From: Osedax fenrisi
Lineage: Eukaryota; Annelida; Polychaeta; Sabellida; Siboglinidae
Length of the DNA stretch: 64,000 bases
Direction: 5' to 3'
Assembly: GCA_964019155.1 (NCBI GenBank)
Contig: OZ025242.1
Span: 61,134,500-61,198,499, forward strand
Position 1 is the first letter of the stretch. Every line of letters starts with the position of its first letter. A program made the position numbers and the translations under genes. Below the pieces are notes generated by a model. The model worked only from the letters and a program-made list of their open reading frames with translations. It searched no databases and was not told the DNA's origin. Of the stretch, positions 1-15,677 are shown one piece after another.

Positions 1-403
1 CCCCAGTACCACCTATATCGGGTTACTTTGAGTAACTATGTGTTGTTTACATAGATTTATAATGTACATTCGTATCTAACTATACACTTTTAAAATGTTA
101 AATAATATGCTTTAAATTAGTATTTATATGATGAAAACTAAGTGTGCATTAATAATATATAACAAACAAATATTATATGTATGTTTTAAATGCTATAATT
201 TTATATTTGGTGAGTTTAAACTAATTTCTATTGCATGTAATTCAATAGAGCAATGGAAATTGTTGTATGAACAGACCATAACCTAAATATATATCAGTGA
301 TTTCGATACTACTGCTAGCAGCGGCATTGGGTATTACTAAATTACGTTGCATGCATAGATAGTGTTATATATTTGCTTCGCAAAATCTTTGGTATAGTAC
401 TGA
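1..403. other. A+T-rich unannotated stretch
   Basis: No gene, motif or repeat is recognised here. All frames are closed within short distances and the composition is ordinary for this A+T-rich genome. Confidence 0.5.
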
Positions 404-1312
404 GTAAGAGATTATTCTAATACGTACACTTTAAAATGGTCTTAATTTTATGACTCAATATTTGTATACAAAAATTACAATATATTTATATTATGTGATT
501 ATAGATATTATTGTGATTTTAAAATTGTATTTAATCTTTGTATTCAATAGATAACGGGGGTGTCCGTATTCGGTACTCATGCCTGAATATGGACACCTTG
601 CATAGTGTAAAACATTTGTTACACTACGGACACCCTATATAGGTATACCCTACCATTAGGGTATACTATATAGTGTTGATGAACCTATCTGATAAATGAA
701 AATTATATAACTTATAATTACTTTTATGAATAATTTAATAAAATGTAATTAATAATTTATTTATTAATTAATAATTACATGTAGAGTATCTAAATAATAA
801 GCATATATATAAGAAATATATTGTTGATATTAATATTATAACGCATTATGATTTGTATGTAACTTAGAATAGTTCAAACGCTGCTCGCTGATTGGTTATA
901 GGGCATCCGTATTAATGCACCAAGAATGTCCATATTAGGGATTAGATAGATATATACGTATAACTTAATTAATATTTGATAAAAAATATAGCAATTAAAA
1001 ATAAGTATTATATAACACATAAACCTATAATTTTAAGAATTAATTAGTTATTAATAATATATTACTATATTTTATATTAATACATTTGTATATGCCTAAA
1101 AAAAATCAGTTTAATGGATATATCATACTTATATGATGCCCTTATATGATATATGCCCTTAAATAATTAAAAAATTAAAAATACTTATTTAGACTATTTA
1201 TATAATAATGAATATTTTATTTATGAAACATTTTTTTGTAGGATTTAAGGTTTCTGAAATATCGAGTATGTCCTTATTCGGGCACTCTCCGTATTCGGAT
1301 AATTTCACCTAT
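404..1312 (+). mobile_element. TA-MITE family A, degraded copy
   Basis: This is an old copy of a roughly 0.9 kb non-autonomous element seen five more times in the window. Its best copy is at 26722-27626. The diagnostic inner hairpin GTGTCCGTATTCGG ... CCGAATA(C/T)GGACA is recognisable around 560-600. The second half ends near 1311 with paired 'tccgtattcgg'-type motifs. Both terminal GGGGAAAGTAAC repeats are eroded, so the ends are approximate. No coding capacity is visible. The 72-codon frame at 1208 is an artefact of the 3' half of the element. Confidence 0.7.
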
Positions 1313-1756
1313 ACTATGTATATATATAGATATATAATTATTATTATGAATTATGCTAACAAATGTATTATTAATACATCATTATATAATTATATATCTG
1401 TGATAGTATATAATAACTTATATTGAATGTGTTTGTATAATTTTTTAGAATTACTAAGTCATATTTATAATTGTTAAGTAAATAAATACAACTAAAAAGA
1501 TAAACTTCATATAGTATTATTTACAATAAATAATACTATAATTAAAATAAAGATTGTCGTGTATACAATTTCAGGTTCTGTATTTATAAGTATGATTAAT
1601 AATATAATTAATCCCTAAAGATGATTATTTTATTGTAATTTTATATATTAATTATATGATAAATACAAATATAATATAAACTTATAATTAATTTTTATAT
1701 ATATATATATTTATATATTCCTTCAGTCACAAATAAGTAACTGTTTTAATAATAAC

Positions 1757-2497
1757 AATGTTGGGATATAATCTTTATTGATTTAAAAAAAAGCATTTGA
1801 TACCGTTAATCACAGAATATTACTTTTTTAATTAAAAAATATTGGAGTACGAGACATTGCACTAAACTGGATAATGAGCTATTTAACAAATATATATCAA
1901 CAGTATACATATAATTATGTCATTTTAGATAACATAAGAGTCATAAGGGTGTACCTCATGGTACCATCCTTGGACCCATTTTATTTTTAGTTTATATAAA
2001 TGATATTATAAAATCATCTTCAATATGTAATTTTACTATTTTCGCAGATGATACAACTTTATATTTAGAAAATTAATCTACAGAAATACTTAAAAGAAAT
2101 TAATAAAGAAATTAATATTGTCAAACTGAATTTAAAAAAATTAATAAATAGTTAATCTATAATCGGTTAACATTAAATTTAAATAAAATTGTCTATATGT
2201 TAATAAATTCAAGAACTATTATAAATATTTCCTATTATAAATATTAATTTAAATAACATAAATATTGAAAGAATTATATTTTATAAACTTTAAGATGTAA
2301 TTATAGATGATAAATTGAACTGGAAAAAACATATTTTAAATTTAAAATCAAAACTTAAAATAATTATATGGATTACTAACATTGTTTCCATATTTATTAA
2401 TAAAAAAGCATTATTTCATATACATATATAATTCAATATTCTTGCCCCATATAGAGTATACTAATACAATATATTGTGACATTTTCTGGGGAAATAC
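1757..2497 (+). pseudogene. LINE family B reverse transcriptase fragment (non-LTR)
   Basis: This is a decayed reverse-transcriptase segment of the Jockey/CR1-like group. Reading across several frame breaks on the + strand gives FIDLKKAFDT (near 1770), GVPHGTILGPILFLVYIND (near 1945-2005) and FADDTTLYLEN (near 2040-2070). These are the fingers, palm and catalytic YADD-type box in the correct order. In-frame stops follow the FADD box. It is the same family as the longer copy at 35053-36870 on the minus strand, with near-identical residues around each motif. The downstream end is lost in an (AT)n/(ATA)n microsatellite at about 2498-2537. It cannot encode an active protein. Confidence 0.8.
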
Positions 2498-2504
2498 ATA
2501 TATA

Positions 2505-2538
<34 letters not shown>

Positions 2539-3384
2539 GAGTTTGGGCATTAGCCTGGATGAACGAAAAAGCAGAGCTTATCAAGTCGTTCACCCAATGT
2601 GATTGTGGGGGGAAAAATTATGTATAAAATTAAAATAATATTAAATAAAATATTAGATTATAATATAAATTTCTATCCAGGATATCAGTAAAAAAATAGT
2701 CATAAAAAAATCTACCTAGAATACTTTATATCGATTGCCAATGAAAGTCGATAAAGGTGTATCAACTTGGAGGATTTGGGGTTTCTATATCCAATGCCTT
2801 AAGGAACTCACTTTCTCCAAGAGTAAGAGCACTGGCAACAATTGCCCCCATACAACAATTGCATCCTCATCCCCAACACGAACCATTACCGGCCACATAA
2901 ATAAGCAATACAAAGTACTCATGAATATCTTATATTTAATATTTAATATTTAAAATAAAAAATTGACTTCCTGAATAGAAAATAATACTGAATGTTAAAT
3001 AAAATTTAAATAAAATGTAATATGTAAGTAATTAAAAGTATGTATTAACAAATATGTACAATTAAAAACTTTATACAAAAATAAGAATTAAAATAAAATA
3101 ATATTGCAAAAAACCCCACAATCATTCTCATCATGTATTTAAAATAAATAATTGAATAATATGTACCTACAAATATATAAACCAATAAAACACTAATATT
3201 AAAATTGTATAACAAATTATAAAAATATATTAAAAAAAAACTATAACTAAAAGCTATAAAAGCTATAAAACTATAAAATAAAATGTATAAAATAAATACT
3301 GAAAATATAAGGTAGAAAATAAATTAATTAATATATCACATAATACAATAATTAAAAATAGAATATAAAAATATAAAATTAAAA
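2498..3384. other. Microsatellite plus unassigned G+C-richer island
   Basis: An (AT)n/(ATA)n tract at 2498-2537 is followed by two G+C-richer patches (about 2550-2620 and 2730-2910). Read on the minus strand with one frameshift, the second gives protein-like text, for example GESEFLKALDIETPNPPS then a stop. I do not recognise it; it may be a remnant of a host gene or of a transposon. From 2940 to 3384 the sequence is A-rich and featureless. Confidence 0.3.
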
Positions 3385-5690
3385 TTAATAAGACGATATC
3401 ATAAATGATTTAAAAATTGTTTTAAAATTATCCAATTTCGTAATCTTTCTTATTTTTTGTGGTAATCTGTTCCACAGCATTGTACCAGTATTCGATAAAC
3501 AAAATGCTTTTCGGTCAGTTCGTACTTTTATTCTATGAAACAGATTTCAATTATAAGATTTAGCTTTATATAATAATTGTAAATTCTTAGGTAAAATATT
3601 ATTCCTAGCTCGAAACATAAATTTTATACTATTCATTTTTACAAAATCGTCAAATTTAAGAGAATTAGAAATAGTATAGAAATTTGTATACATAGAATGA
3701 GTATTACAAATACATTTTATTGCTCTTTTTTGTAAAATGAAAATATTTTTTAAACTGGATTTGAAGGTATTCCCCCAAATATTTGAACAATAATTAAGAT
3801 GTGATAAAAATAAAGCATTATATAATAAAATTAAAGATTTCATATTTAATTTATTTTTAACTTTGTGTAAAATTGCAATTGTTCTAGAAAGTTTACTTGA
3901 AACATAATTGAGTTGCAATTTCCAATTCAATTTACAATCTATAATAACACCTAAGAATTTTATTTCACTGACTTGTTTAACTTTAATGTTATTAATATTC
4001 AAATCGATATTAATATTTCTATTTTTATTTCTTATATTAAATAATAATACATTCGTCTTACTAATATTGAGTGACAATTTATTTACATTCAACCAATTAT
4101 ATAGTTTGTTAATATTAAATTGAATATTGTTTTTTAATTCTAAAATAGACGTATTTGAAAAAATTAAAGTTGTATCATCTGTAAATAAAACTGATTTAAA
4201 AGTATCTGATATATTCAAGGAAGGTCATTGATATATAAAATAAATAATAACGGACCGAATACAGATCCATGTGGTACACCACATTTTATATAATTATAAT
4301 AAGAGTCAGTATTATTATATCTAACAAATTGAAGACGATCTGATAAATACGATTTTATTAATTTTAGCGCTATACCTCTGATACCATAAATATAAAGCTT
4401 ATTGATTAAAATATCATGATCCAGTGTATCAAAGGCTTTGCGTAAATCTATTGAAACAATAGCACAGTTCTCTAAATTTTCTAAATTTGTATTAACTGAT
4501 TCTATATATATACAATACATCAGACAATGCATCAGCTGTAGATAAATTCTTTCTGAAACCATATTGATTATCATTTAATATATTAAATTTATTTAAAAAA
4601 TTTGAAATCCTGCTTTTAATTAGTTTCTCAAATATTTTTGAAATTTGTGGCAGTAAGGATATAGGTCTATAATTCTCAGCTAATGATTTGTCTCCAGATT
4701 TAAAAATTGGAATAACTTTAGCTTTTTTTAAAACATTAGGGAAAATACCTTCAGCTAGTGACCTATTGAAAACGTGTTTTAATAAATGACTTATTTCTAA
4801 AATAATGTCCTTAATGATAAACATACTAAAATCAGTAACATCTGTACTAGATTTACTTTTAGAATTTCGTACCTCATTCAAAATTTCATAAATTGAAATT
4901 TGTGTAAAAAATAATGAATTTTTATTATTACCTTGCATAGTTTTATAAATATCATTATCAAGAGATGGTGCAGATATTTTTTCAGGTAAGTTAATACCTA
5001 TATTACTAAAGAATGTGTTAAATTCATTAGCATTCGGAGAATTAGAGTTATTATCTTTTTTACCTAAATTAGGATTAATTAAGTTATTAATAATTTACCA
5101 TGTATACTTAATATTATTTTTATTATTATTTATTTTATTTGAATAATATAATTTTTCAGATAAGCGTAATAATGATGTAAGTATATTTTTATATTTTTTA
5201 TAATAATTTATTTTTGTAAATGATTTATTTTTAATCATTTTTTTATACATTTTGTTTTTTTTATTTATACATTTAATCAGACTATTGTATAACCATGGTT
5301 TATTATTTTTAATTTTTTCTTTAACTTTTATAATAGGACAATTTAAATTAAATAATTCTACTAAATCATAAATTAACTTATCATATAATAATTCTAAGTC
5401 CATATCAGAATAGATATATTTCCAATCAAAAGCATTAATACTACATTTAAATTTATGTATTGTATGACCATTTAGTTTTCTGATATATTTATATGTATTA
5501 TGTTTTGTATTACTTTTATTTGAAATGTCATATATTACAAAAATTGGTAGATGATCACTGATATCACTAAATACAATTCCATTACTTACTGGTTTATATG
5601 TTATATTACAATAAATGTTATCAATTAGTGAATTAATACTATTACCATATCTGGTCGGCTTAGTTACTAGTGGAAAACAACCCATACTGA
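3385..5690 (-). pseudogene. LINE family A (endonuclease + reverse transcriptase), minus strand, frame-broken
   Basis: A long non-LTR retrotransposon remnant reads from 5690 down to 3385. From 5685 the first piece carries the end of an APE-type endonuclease: SLIDNIYCN, then SDHLPIF. This is followed by RT motifs: KVIPIFKSGDKSLAENYRPIS and the QYGFRKNLSTADAL box (4938-4492), FDTLDHDIL with GVPHGSVFGPLLFILYINDLP (4574-4215), and FTDDTTLIFSN then LSHLNYCSNIWG (4218-3547). Coding continues past a stop at about 3547 to a WNRLPQKIRK tail near 3470. Frame breaks lie near 5090-4940, 4575-4490, 4218 and 3547. The catalytic box reads FTDD rather than the usual FADD. Motif order places it in the Jockey/CR1/L2 assemblage; the exact clade cannot be decided by eye. 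The element is inactive. Confidence 0.85.
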
Positions 5691-5766
5691 AAATGGTATC
5701 ACTGAAATAATCATTATTACTATTTTTAATATATATGATATATATATATCTAATCTATCATGCATA

Positions 5767-6461
5767 GGGGGAAGTAACCGAATACGGACAGTGCCCGAAT
5801 ACGGACACTCACGGTATCTCAGAAACCATAAATCCTATAAAAAAATGTTTAATGAATAAATATTCATAATTTAATAAATAGTCTAAAAAAGTATTTTTTA
5901 ATTTTTAATAATTAAAAATAGTGCTGATATATCTAATAAATTGATTTTTATTACTTTTTAAATTTATGAAAAAAAAATTCTACTTAAAACATTCTCAAGA
6001 ATATACAAATGTATCGATAAAAATCGTTAACATATAACACTATATTATTAAAAAATAAAGCATTCTAAAATTATATATATAATTTTTTTATTTGTTATCA
6101 AATATTTATTAAATTATAAGCATATATCTAGAGGTCATATAGGTTCCTAATACGGACACCATACATCCAATCAGCGCGCAGCTTATGCATTATTCTGATT
6201 TTCATAAAAATCTCGTGCTTTATAATATTAATGTTACTAATAAAGCTAAATCTAAAAAAAATATTATTTAGATACTGAAAGTATATTATTAATTAAAAAA
6301 TAATAAAATAAATAAATTATTAACTAATTAAAGTAGAATAAATTGTTCATAAAATTAATTATAAATAATGTAATTGTAATTTGTCTAATTGATTCATCAA
6401 TAATATATAGTTTATCTAGTGTATATAGGGTGTCCGTATTCGGACATGGGTACCGAATACG
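5767..6461 (-). mobile_element. TA-MITE family A, truncated copy
   Basis: It starts at a TA followed by GGGGGAAGTAACCGAATACG, then reads through the family's conserved inner half ('ctcggtatctcagaaacc' type sequence) to the central hairpin at 6427-6461. The other half is missing. The sequence passes directly into a 5'-truncated LINE at about 6462, which suggests the LINE inserted with loss of the MITE's remaining half. Orientation is opposite to the copy at 26722-27626. Confidence 0.8.
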
Positions 6462-7352
6462 GAGTTACGGCGTTTTACAAGGCGACACCATTCCTGTTCA
6501 TAATTTCTTTAGATTATGTCCTAAAATCATCTATAGACTGTAGCTCAAATTTTGGTTTCATACTTAAGAAAAGATTAAGTCGGAGACATCCAGCAATTTA
6601 CATCACCGATAATGATTATGCAGATGATATTGCTATCACAGCTGACTCAATGGAAAATATCAAACAGCTCTTGAATCAAATTGAAGAGAAGGCAAAAGAT
6701 ATAGGATTGAAAATCAACTGCGGCAAAACAGAATAGTATTAACTAACAGTGAAGGTACAACCCTTACAAAAGTGAAAGACTTTAACTACTTGGGTAGCTT
6801 TATCGGATCAACTGCGCACGATATCGATGTGAGAATCGCAAAGGCCTGGGGAGCAATAACCAGCATGATGAAAATATGGAAATCAAAACAATCGAAAATG
6901 CTCAAGAGAAACTTCTTCCGCTCGAGCGACCGTTGAATCTGTTTTAACATATGGAGCGACAACATAGACACTAACAAAGACTCTTGAAAATCGACTAAAT
7001 GGATCATACACCAGAATGCTTAGAGCTGCGCTAAACAAATCATGGAAATAACATATAACAAACGAGGAATTGTATAAAAGAATCCCAATGGTCACGGAAA
7101 CTATTAGAAAACAACGTATGCCCTTCGCAGGACATTGTTGAAGAGCCGATAACGAATTGGCAAGCACTGTATTACTCTGGCAACTTCAACACGGTAAACG
7201 GTCACGTGGACGCCCAGCTAAGACGTATATTGATCAACTGGTGAAGATACATAATGCACCTTAGACGAACTTCCAAACGCGATGAAAGATAGAGATGGAT
7301 GGAGAAAACGTGTCAATTAATACCGAGCAAGCTCGACCTGGTAAGGTAAGGT
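6462..7352 (+). pseudogene. LINE family E, 5'-truncated reverse transcriptase and 3' end
   Basis: This fragment carries the LINE family that has a QGDT box in place of the common GxPQGS. It shows GVLQGDT (near 6463), then IISLDYVLKSSID, HPAIYITDNDYADDIAITADS (catalytic ADD) and IGLKINCGKTE before a stop at 6735. Degenerate coding continues through an RRSRRRL-type C-terminal region to about 7320. The 3' end is 'gagcaagctcgacctg' followed by two GTAAG units, matching the tail of the next copy. Tandem short repeats at the 3' end are typical of RTE-like LINEs, but clade assignment is inference. Confidence 0.8.
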
Positions 7353-7480
7353 ATTTTTATTTAAACTATTTTATCTATATTTTTATTTAGTCGATATTTT
7401 ATATAAAATATGGTACTTATTATTTATTTTAGTTATTTATTTATAAATAATTAAATGATGATTTCATAATATTATGGCAA

Positions 7481-7537
<57 letters not shown>

Positions 7538-7689
7538 TACATATATATTCACGTTTATTTTTATGGTGACATAAGTTGTGAAGTAAGAAATATATTTTAC
7601 AATTTTTACAATATTTTACAAATTTGACACTATAAGTGATATATACGAATAATATTACTGATTGCAATACAATATACTAGGCATTTTCT

Positions 7690-9932
7690 AAGGCAACTTT
7701 GGAAACCGCGAATGAAAATATCCTAATAAAACATAAACTGAATAAAAGAGTCCCGTGGGGAATAATACAAATTCAGAAAAACGTGAATACCTTAAGCGAA
7801 TGTCTCTTGTTAAAAGAATATCAACTGATACCTAGAATATAGAGATGTATAATACAGCTAGAAAAGATCTAGTAAATACATACAACTCAGAACAAGAAAC
7901 TTATATTCAGCGCCAAATCGATAACATACAATCAGCTGCCGACAACAAACAATCTGCAATATCATGGGATATAGTAAATAAAATAAGTGGTAGAAAGAGT
8001 GTCAACAAAGCAAAATTAAATGCTAATTCCCAAGCGGACAGGATACATATATGGAAAGACTATTTCTAAAAAATACTAGGTTCCAATCCATCACAAAATG
8101 TTCAACAAATAAAAGCTATTCGAGAAGACGATCTTCATATAAAAACAGGGCCATTCACAATGAACGAATTGATAGTAGTGTTAAAGAAAATGAAGTTAAA
8201 TAATGCTGCTGGAATAGATGAAATACTACCCGAAGTATGGAAAACAGTTATATACAACTCATATCTACTTATATTCTGCAATGAAGTATATAATCAAACC
8301 GTTATTAATGTATGGAGAAAAGGTTGCATACTGAAAATTACAGGAGAATCACTCTAACATGCATAGCAGCTAAAATATAGGATACGAGAGCTGACCTATT
8401 CGATAGGCGAGGAGAACATAACCATAACATAAAAACGTTGGGGACTACGAACTGTATAGCTAAACCCAAACCCAACCCACAATCCAACCCACCCCGTTAT
8501 TATAACAATATAAAAACGCGACTACCCCGCCCCCCTCCCACCCACCCATAAAGGATTTTTGGGCCGAGCTGCATTTCGAATTTTATCGTATTATGATTAA
8601 TATTGCGTTATTTATTTATATCCTATATCGTAATCGTAATTGTAGCGTATTTTATTAAAACACGACTTACAACGACTTACCTACAACAAAATGTTACGAA
8701 ACAGAATACAACCTGAAATCGACACAGTATTTCGCCCAAATCAAAATGGATTCCGTCAGAGAAGATCGACCATGGGACAAGTCTTAACCGTTCGTAGAAT
8801 TATTGAAGAAGTAAAAGATAAAAATCTAGAGGCTTGCATTATTTTCGTAGATTTTTCCAAGGAATTCGATTCCATTGATAAAGGTAAAATGTTAAAAATA
8901 CTTAGAACATACGGCATTCCAATCGAGACAATAAATACAATCATGATGTTATATAATAACACTATATCAAGGGTTCGTTCCCCCGATGGAGACACAGACT
9001 TTTTTGATATCATGGCAGGAGTATTACAGGGTGATACTCTAGCACCGCTAATATTTATTATTTGTCTAGAAGACGTTCTAATAACATCAATTGATTTTCA
9101 TTCTGAAAAAGTCTTCACTCTACATAATTCCAGAATCAGACGATACCCTGCCGTAATAATTACTGATGCAGACTATGAAGATGATCTTTCTCAATTTGCT
9201 GATACATATGCAGAATCAGAACTTCTAGTTCAAGTACTAGTAATAGTGGCTAAAGAAATCAGACTATATATTAACAATAAAAAGACTGAATGAATGTTTC
9301 TTAACCATAAAGGTATTGCAAAATCTCTTAACGGCAACACTCTTGAACAGGTGGAAAACTTAAGATACTTAGGCAGTGAAATTTCATAGACCGCAAAAGA
9401 TGTGTCATCAAGAATTGGTAAAGCTTGGGATGCATTGAATAAATTATATACAATATGGAAATCTACTGCAAATTTAATACTGAAAAAGGAACTTTTTTCG
9501 ATCTACTGTTAATACTGTATTGTTATACAGATCAGTAACATGTACCTTAACAAAAAAGCTTGAAAAGAAATAAGACGGCACATATACCAGAATTCTTAGA
9601 GCCATTTTAAACAAATCCTGACGTGATCACCAAACAAATACTGAATTATATGGTAATATCCCCCCAATATCACATCTTATACGCATAAGAAGAATTCGAT
9701 ATACTGGCCACTGCTATAGAAGTGAAAAAGAAATTGTAAGCAAAGTTATACTTTGGAACCCAAATCATGGTAAAACGAAGGTAGGACGCCTTCACAAAAC
9801 CTTTCTAGATTAGCTGAAAAGCGATGTAGATCTGGATATTGGCGATATGAAAAATGCAATGATAGACAAGGATTTTGGAAAATAATTGTAATGAATTCTC
9901 GAGCAATCCGATCGACCTAGTAAGTAAGTAAG

Positions 9933-9935
<3 letters not shown>
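7690..9935 (+). pseudogene. LINE family E, longer copy with nested insertion
   Basis: RT of the same QGDT family. The thumb-proximal N-terminal part lies at 7845-8069 and 8160-8357 (MKLNNAAGIDEILPEVWK). Then comes a 305-bp foreign insertion (about 8379-8683). The main palm follows at 8691-9293: QNGFRQRRSTMGQVL, IIFVDFSKEFDSID, GVLQGDTLAPLIFIICLEDVL, and a damaged catalytic box YEDDLSQFAD where YADD is expected. Broken coding runs on to about 9880. The 3' terminus is 'cgatcgacctag' plus TAAG repeats (about 9915-9935), then an (AT)n tract. The ADD to EDD change and the stops make it inactive. Confidence 0.85.
8379..8683. mobile_element. G+C-rich ~305-bp insertion inside LINE family E
   Basis: The RT reading frame stops making sense after ...LTCIAAKI at 8378 and resumes with YNKMLRNRIQPEID at 8684, so this block was inserted into the LINE. 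It contains C-rich runs (cccaacccacaatccaaccc, ccccgcccccctcccaccc), far from local composition. It ends in two direct copies of ACGACTTACA (about 8663-8682). No terminal inverted repeats are seen. The repeated 3' end would fit a SINE or a small retroposed element, but I see no convincing A or B box. It is unidentified. Confidence 0.45.
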
Positions 9936-9973
<38 letters not shown>

Positions 9974-10141
9974 GACTCTAAATCAGAGCTTAATCAATAT
10001 ACATTAGGTTCTATCGATAGATCCTATCGATAGTTATTATCGAAATCCAAAATTCTGAATTAACTATCAATAACTATACAATAAATCATAATTCATGAAC
10101 TCACTAATTTCAAAACGCAATATTAATATAAGGTGTATCAC

Positions 10142-12549
10142 TAGGGGCGTCGGAACGATATTTTTTATGGGGGGGCTATTTATTCTATTTTATATTATAT
10201 ATCCTATTATTTATTACTAATATAATTACTAACTATATCTTATTAATATCGTATACCTCTTTAGTCTATGTTAACCCTTTAATATGCAATTAATAATATT
10301 TAATTTGTATAACAATGAGTAGGAATATATTAGAAAATAAATAATAAACATTACATAATTTATTATTATATAAATATAGATTTTTATTTATAAATATACC
10401 CATCTCAATTGTGTGAATTATTTTTTGATTGATATTTGCCAATACTAATGCATTTAATCTACTATCTAGCATAGTAGATCATAATAACGTATTTATTATT
10501 CGTAGCTTACTAAATCCACGCTAACATGACACAGAACTTGAGGGGCAAACCAATAAAATGTGATCAAATCTCTTATACCAGAAAATATTTTTTAATTTTA
10601 GTATATTGTTCCATCAGGTATATGTTTATCTTCATCAGATGGTATTGAACTTATTGATTGATTTGAACATATGGAAATTCGATCTTTCAATCGTTGATTC
10701 TTCATACATTTTTTAATAACATCTGTTTGGTTTAGAAAATTAATAGGATTAATAAGATTAATTTAAAAAAACAAACCTTTTTTCATGAATTATATTATTT
10801 GTAATAATGATTACTTTAATTTATAAGAATGTATAAATAATGTTTTCTTAGTATACAATTTGGTTTTAATTTTCATCATTATGGAATCAAACAACTCAGT
10901 ATATTTTATTCTGTAAATATTAATGATAAAGTATATTAACATATAAACTGATAATATCTAATAAAATTCTTATATTAACCTAACATTAATAATATTATAT
11001 TATTTTATCTAGATGAGGTACCTTACATAGTCTTTTGAACTTTCATTACTATTCATCTCATACATATTTATAATAATTTATATTATATGTCTTATTATTA
11101 TTCTCTGAATTAGATATACTTAGATATACTTAGAATATTAAATTAGATATATTTAAAATAAAAATAAATTATTATAATATTTTATTATAAACATTTATTA
11201 TAAGCTATTTTGTATTTTATAAAATGTTTTATATAATATGTTTATAAAAGTATGTTATTAACCTTGAATCAATATACAAACTTGTATATATAAAATATAA
11301 AATACTGTTGTTTCTATATCTTCAATAGATGTGTGACAATTATTTCTATCATTATTCAATTTAATTAGAATCATCTTTACTAATATCTGATCCTTTATGT
11401 TTATTTATTATTGATTTTTATTATGATTATATATAATTATAATCATATATGCTTTCAAGTGTATTTTTTATAAATGTTACCTTCAATAGTATTTGTTGGT
11501 ATCATGAAAGCTTTTAACTTCATATCCAAGCTTTCAAATATCAAACTTTAAATATTCATAGAAAAAATATTTGACTTATTCATATTTTTTAATAATAAAT
11601 TTGCAATATATTTGTGGTCATTGGTAATATAATCTAATTCTTTATATTATTTCAGTGCTTCGATTAAACCACTATATTGAACTAATGTTGTTTTAATACA
11701 TGATTTTCGTAGTCCATCTTGTTGGGCATATTGGTTTCAATGTCTGTTCTTTGTTATTATTAGTATTATATACAATCCGGATTTGATATTTTGTTCATAT
11801 AATAATCCCATATCATGAACCACTCTCAATGCTTTCTTATATTTATATTATTATCTAATGATTATGCTATTAAGTTTGTGCGATGAGCTCCACATCATGT
11901 ATAAAAAGTTAATGGCTGTCTATTCATTATTATAGTATTTACACTATTATATTGACCAGACATATTAGCTACACCGTCATATGACTGTTTTCTTAATTTA
12001 GAAATAGGCAAGTTAAGATGTTAAAGTTCAGATAACATTAAATTTGCTATATTTAAGTTGTATCCTCAGTCATATTGCATATTAATATGCATATTTCTTT
12101 AATTTCTAGTTTTTATGTCAAATATCGAACCACCAAAATGTCCTGCTCACTTCCGGATATATCTTGAATTCCATCACATTGAATTGAGAAACTTCCATTA
12201 ACATCCATTAATATCTTATACTCAAATAGTTAATAATTCAGATTTATAAAGTTGAATAATTTCCATCTTAATATCGCCAGATAACAAGTATCTCTCAGAG
12301 ATTCTGTCATGAATATTATCATATTTCATGGATGGGGAGGGGGGCAAACAATACTTAGCCCCCCCCCCATATGTTTGGTAAAAACCTTTAGACAATTTTG
12401 TATTAACAAAGATAATATACTAGATTTAATATATATAAAATTTGTTAATACACATTTCATGGGGGGGGGGGCAAAACATACTTAGCCCCCCCCATATTTT
12501 TGAATGGGGGGATCCGATACCCCCCGCCCCCCCTGTTCCGACGCCCCTA
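10142..12549 (-). mobile_element. hAT DNA transposon (hAT-1) with 8-bp target duplication
   Basis: Terminal inverted repeats of 15 bp (TAGGGGCGTCGGAAC) sit at both ends. They are flanked by an identical 8-bp direct repeat, TGTATCAC, at 10134-10141 and 12550-12557. This is the hallmark of hAT superfamily insertion. On the minus strand the interior has decayed transposase text. CGAHRTNLI (near 11870-11910) and SYDGVANMSGQYN (near 11950-12000) correspond to hAT motifs of the ZMYM/DUF4371-like group. The frame is broken many times, so it is non-autonomous today. The right subterminal region has two copies of a G-run/C-run block (about 12330-12375 and 12460-12500). Confidence 0.92.
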
Positions 12550-12714
12550 TGTATCACTAAAATATGGACTAATGAACTAAATAATTGAAATATATTTCTA
12601 CAACTCGTATAAGGCTTAATTAGTTAGATGACATTTAATAATTATAATTATAATTATAATTATATGTTTACATATATCTTATCTTCTGCCGACCATTATT
12701 ATTTAATGAAATAA

Positions 12715-12793
12715 ATTGAAGTGAATCAGTCAAATAATCAGAAATGTTAAACAAAGTGAATCAGTCAAATAATCAGAAATATTAAACAAAGAA
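12715..12793. repeat. Short tandem duplication, about 38 bp x 2
   Basis: The block 'gtgaatcagtcaaataatc' plus its 3' continuation to 'ttaaacaaa' occurs twice in a row with a single mismatch. It lies in otherwise unannotated A+T-rich sequence between the hAT element and the (ATT)n array. Confidence 0.7.
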
Positions 12794-13098
12794 GTTGCGG
12801 CAAATTTTTCATAAACTTTGTAATACATTATTTAAATAACTTACCAGAACAATTTTTTTACTACTGTTGGAAGACTATCGCATCATCAATATAAGCGCAC
12901 ATTGAATAATGTTGATTCTCATCACAATTAAATAAAATCACTTTTTCATTTCAAAAATGTCAAACATGTATCTACCACTAATTGCTGGAACAGTAGTTTT
13001 AAGTTAAAAATAAAAATAAAAAAGTTAATATGGAGAAAAAATTGTATTCATCCCAAAATTTAACTCAAGTGACTTCGCTTTTACCCTAAGTAAACTAA

Positions 13099-15677
<2,579 letters not shown>

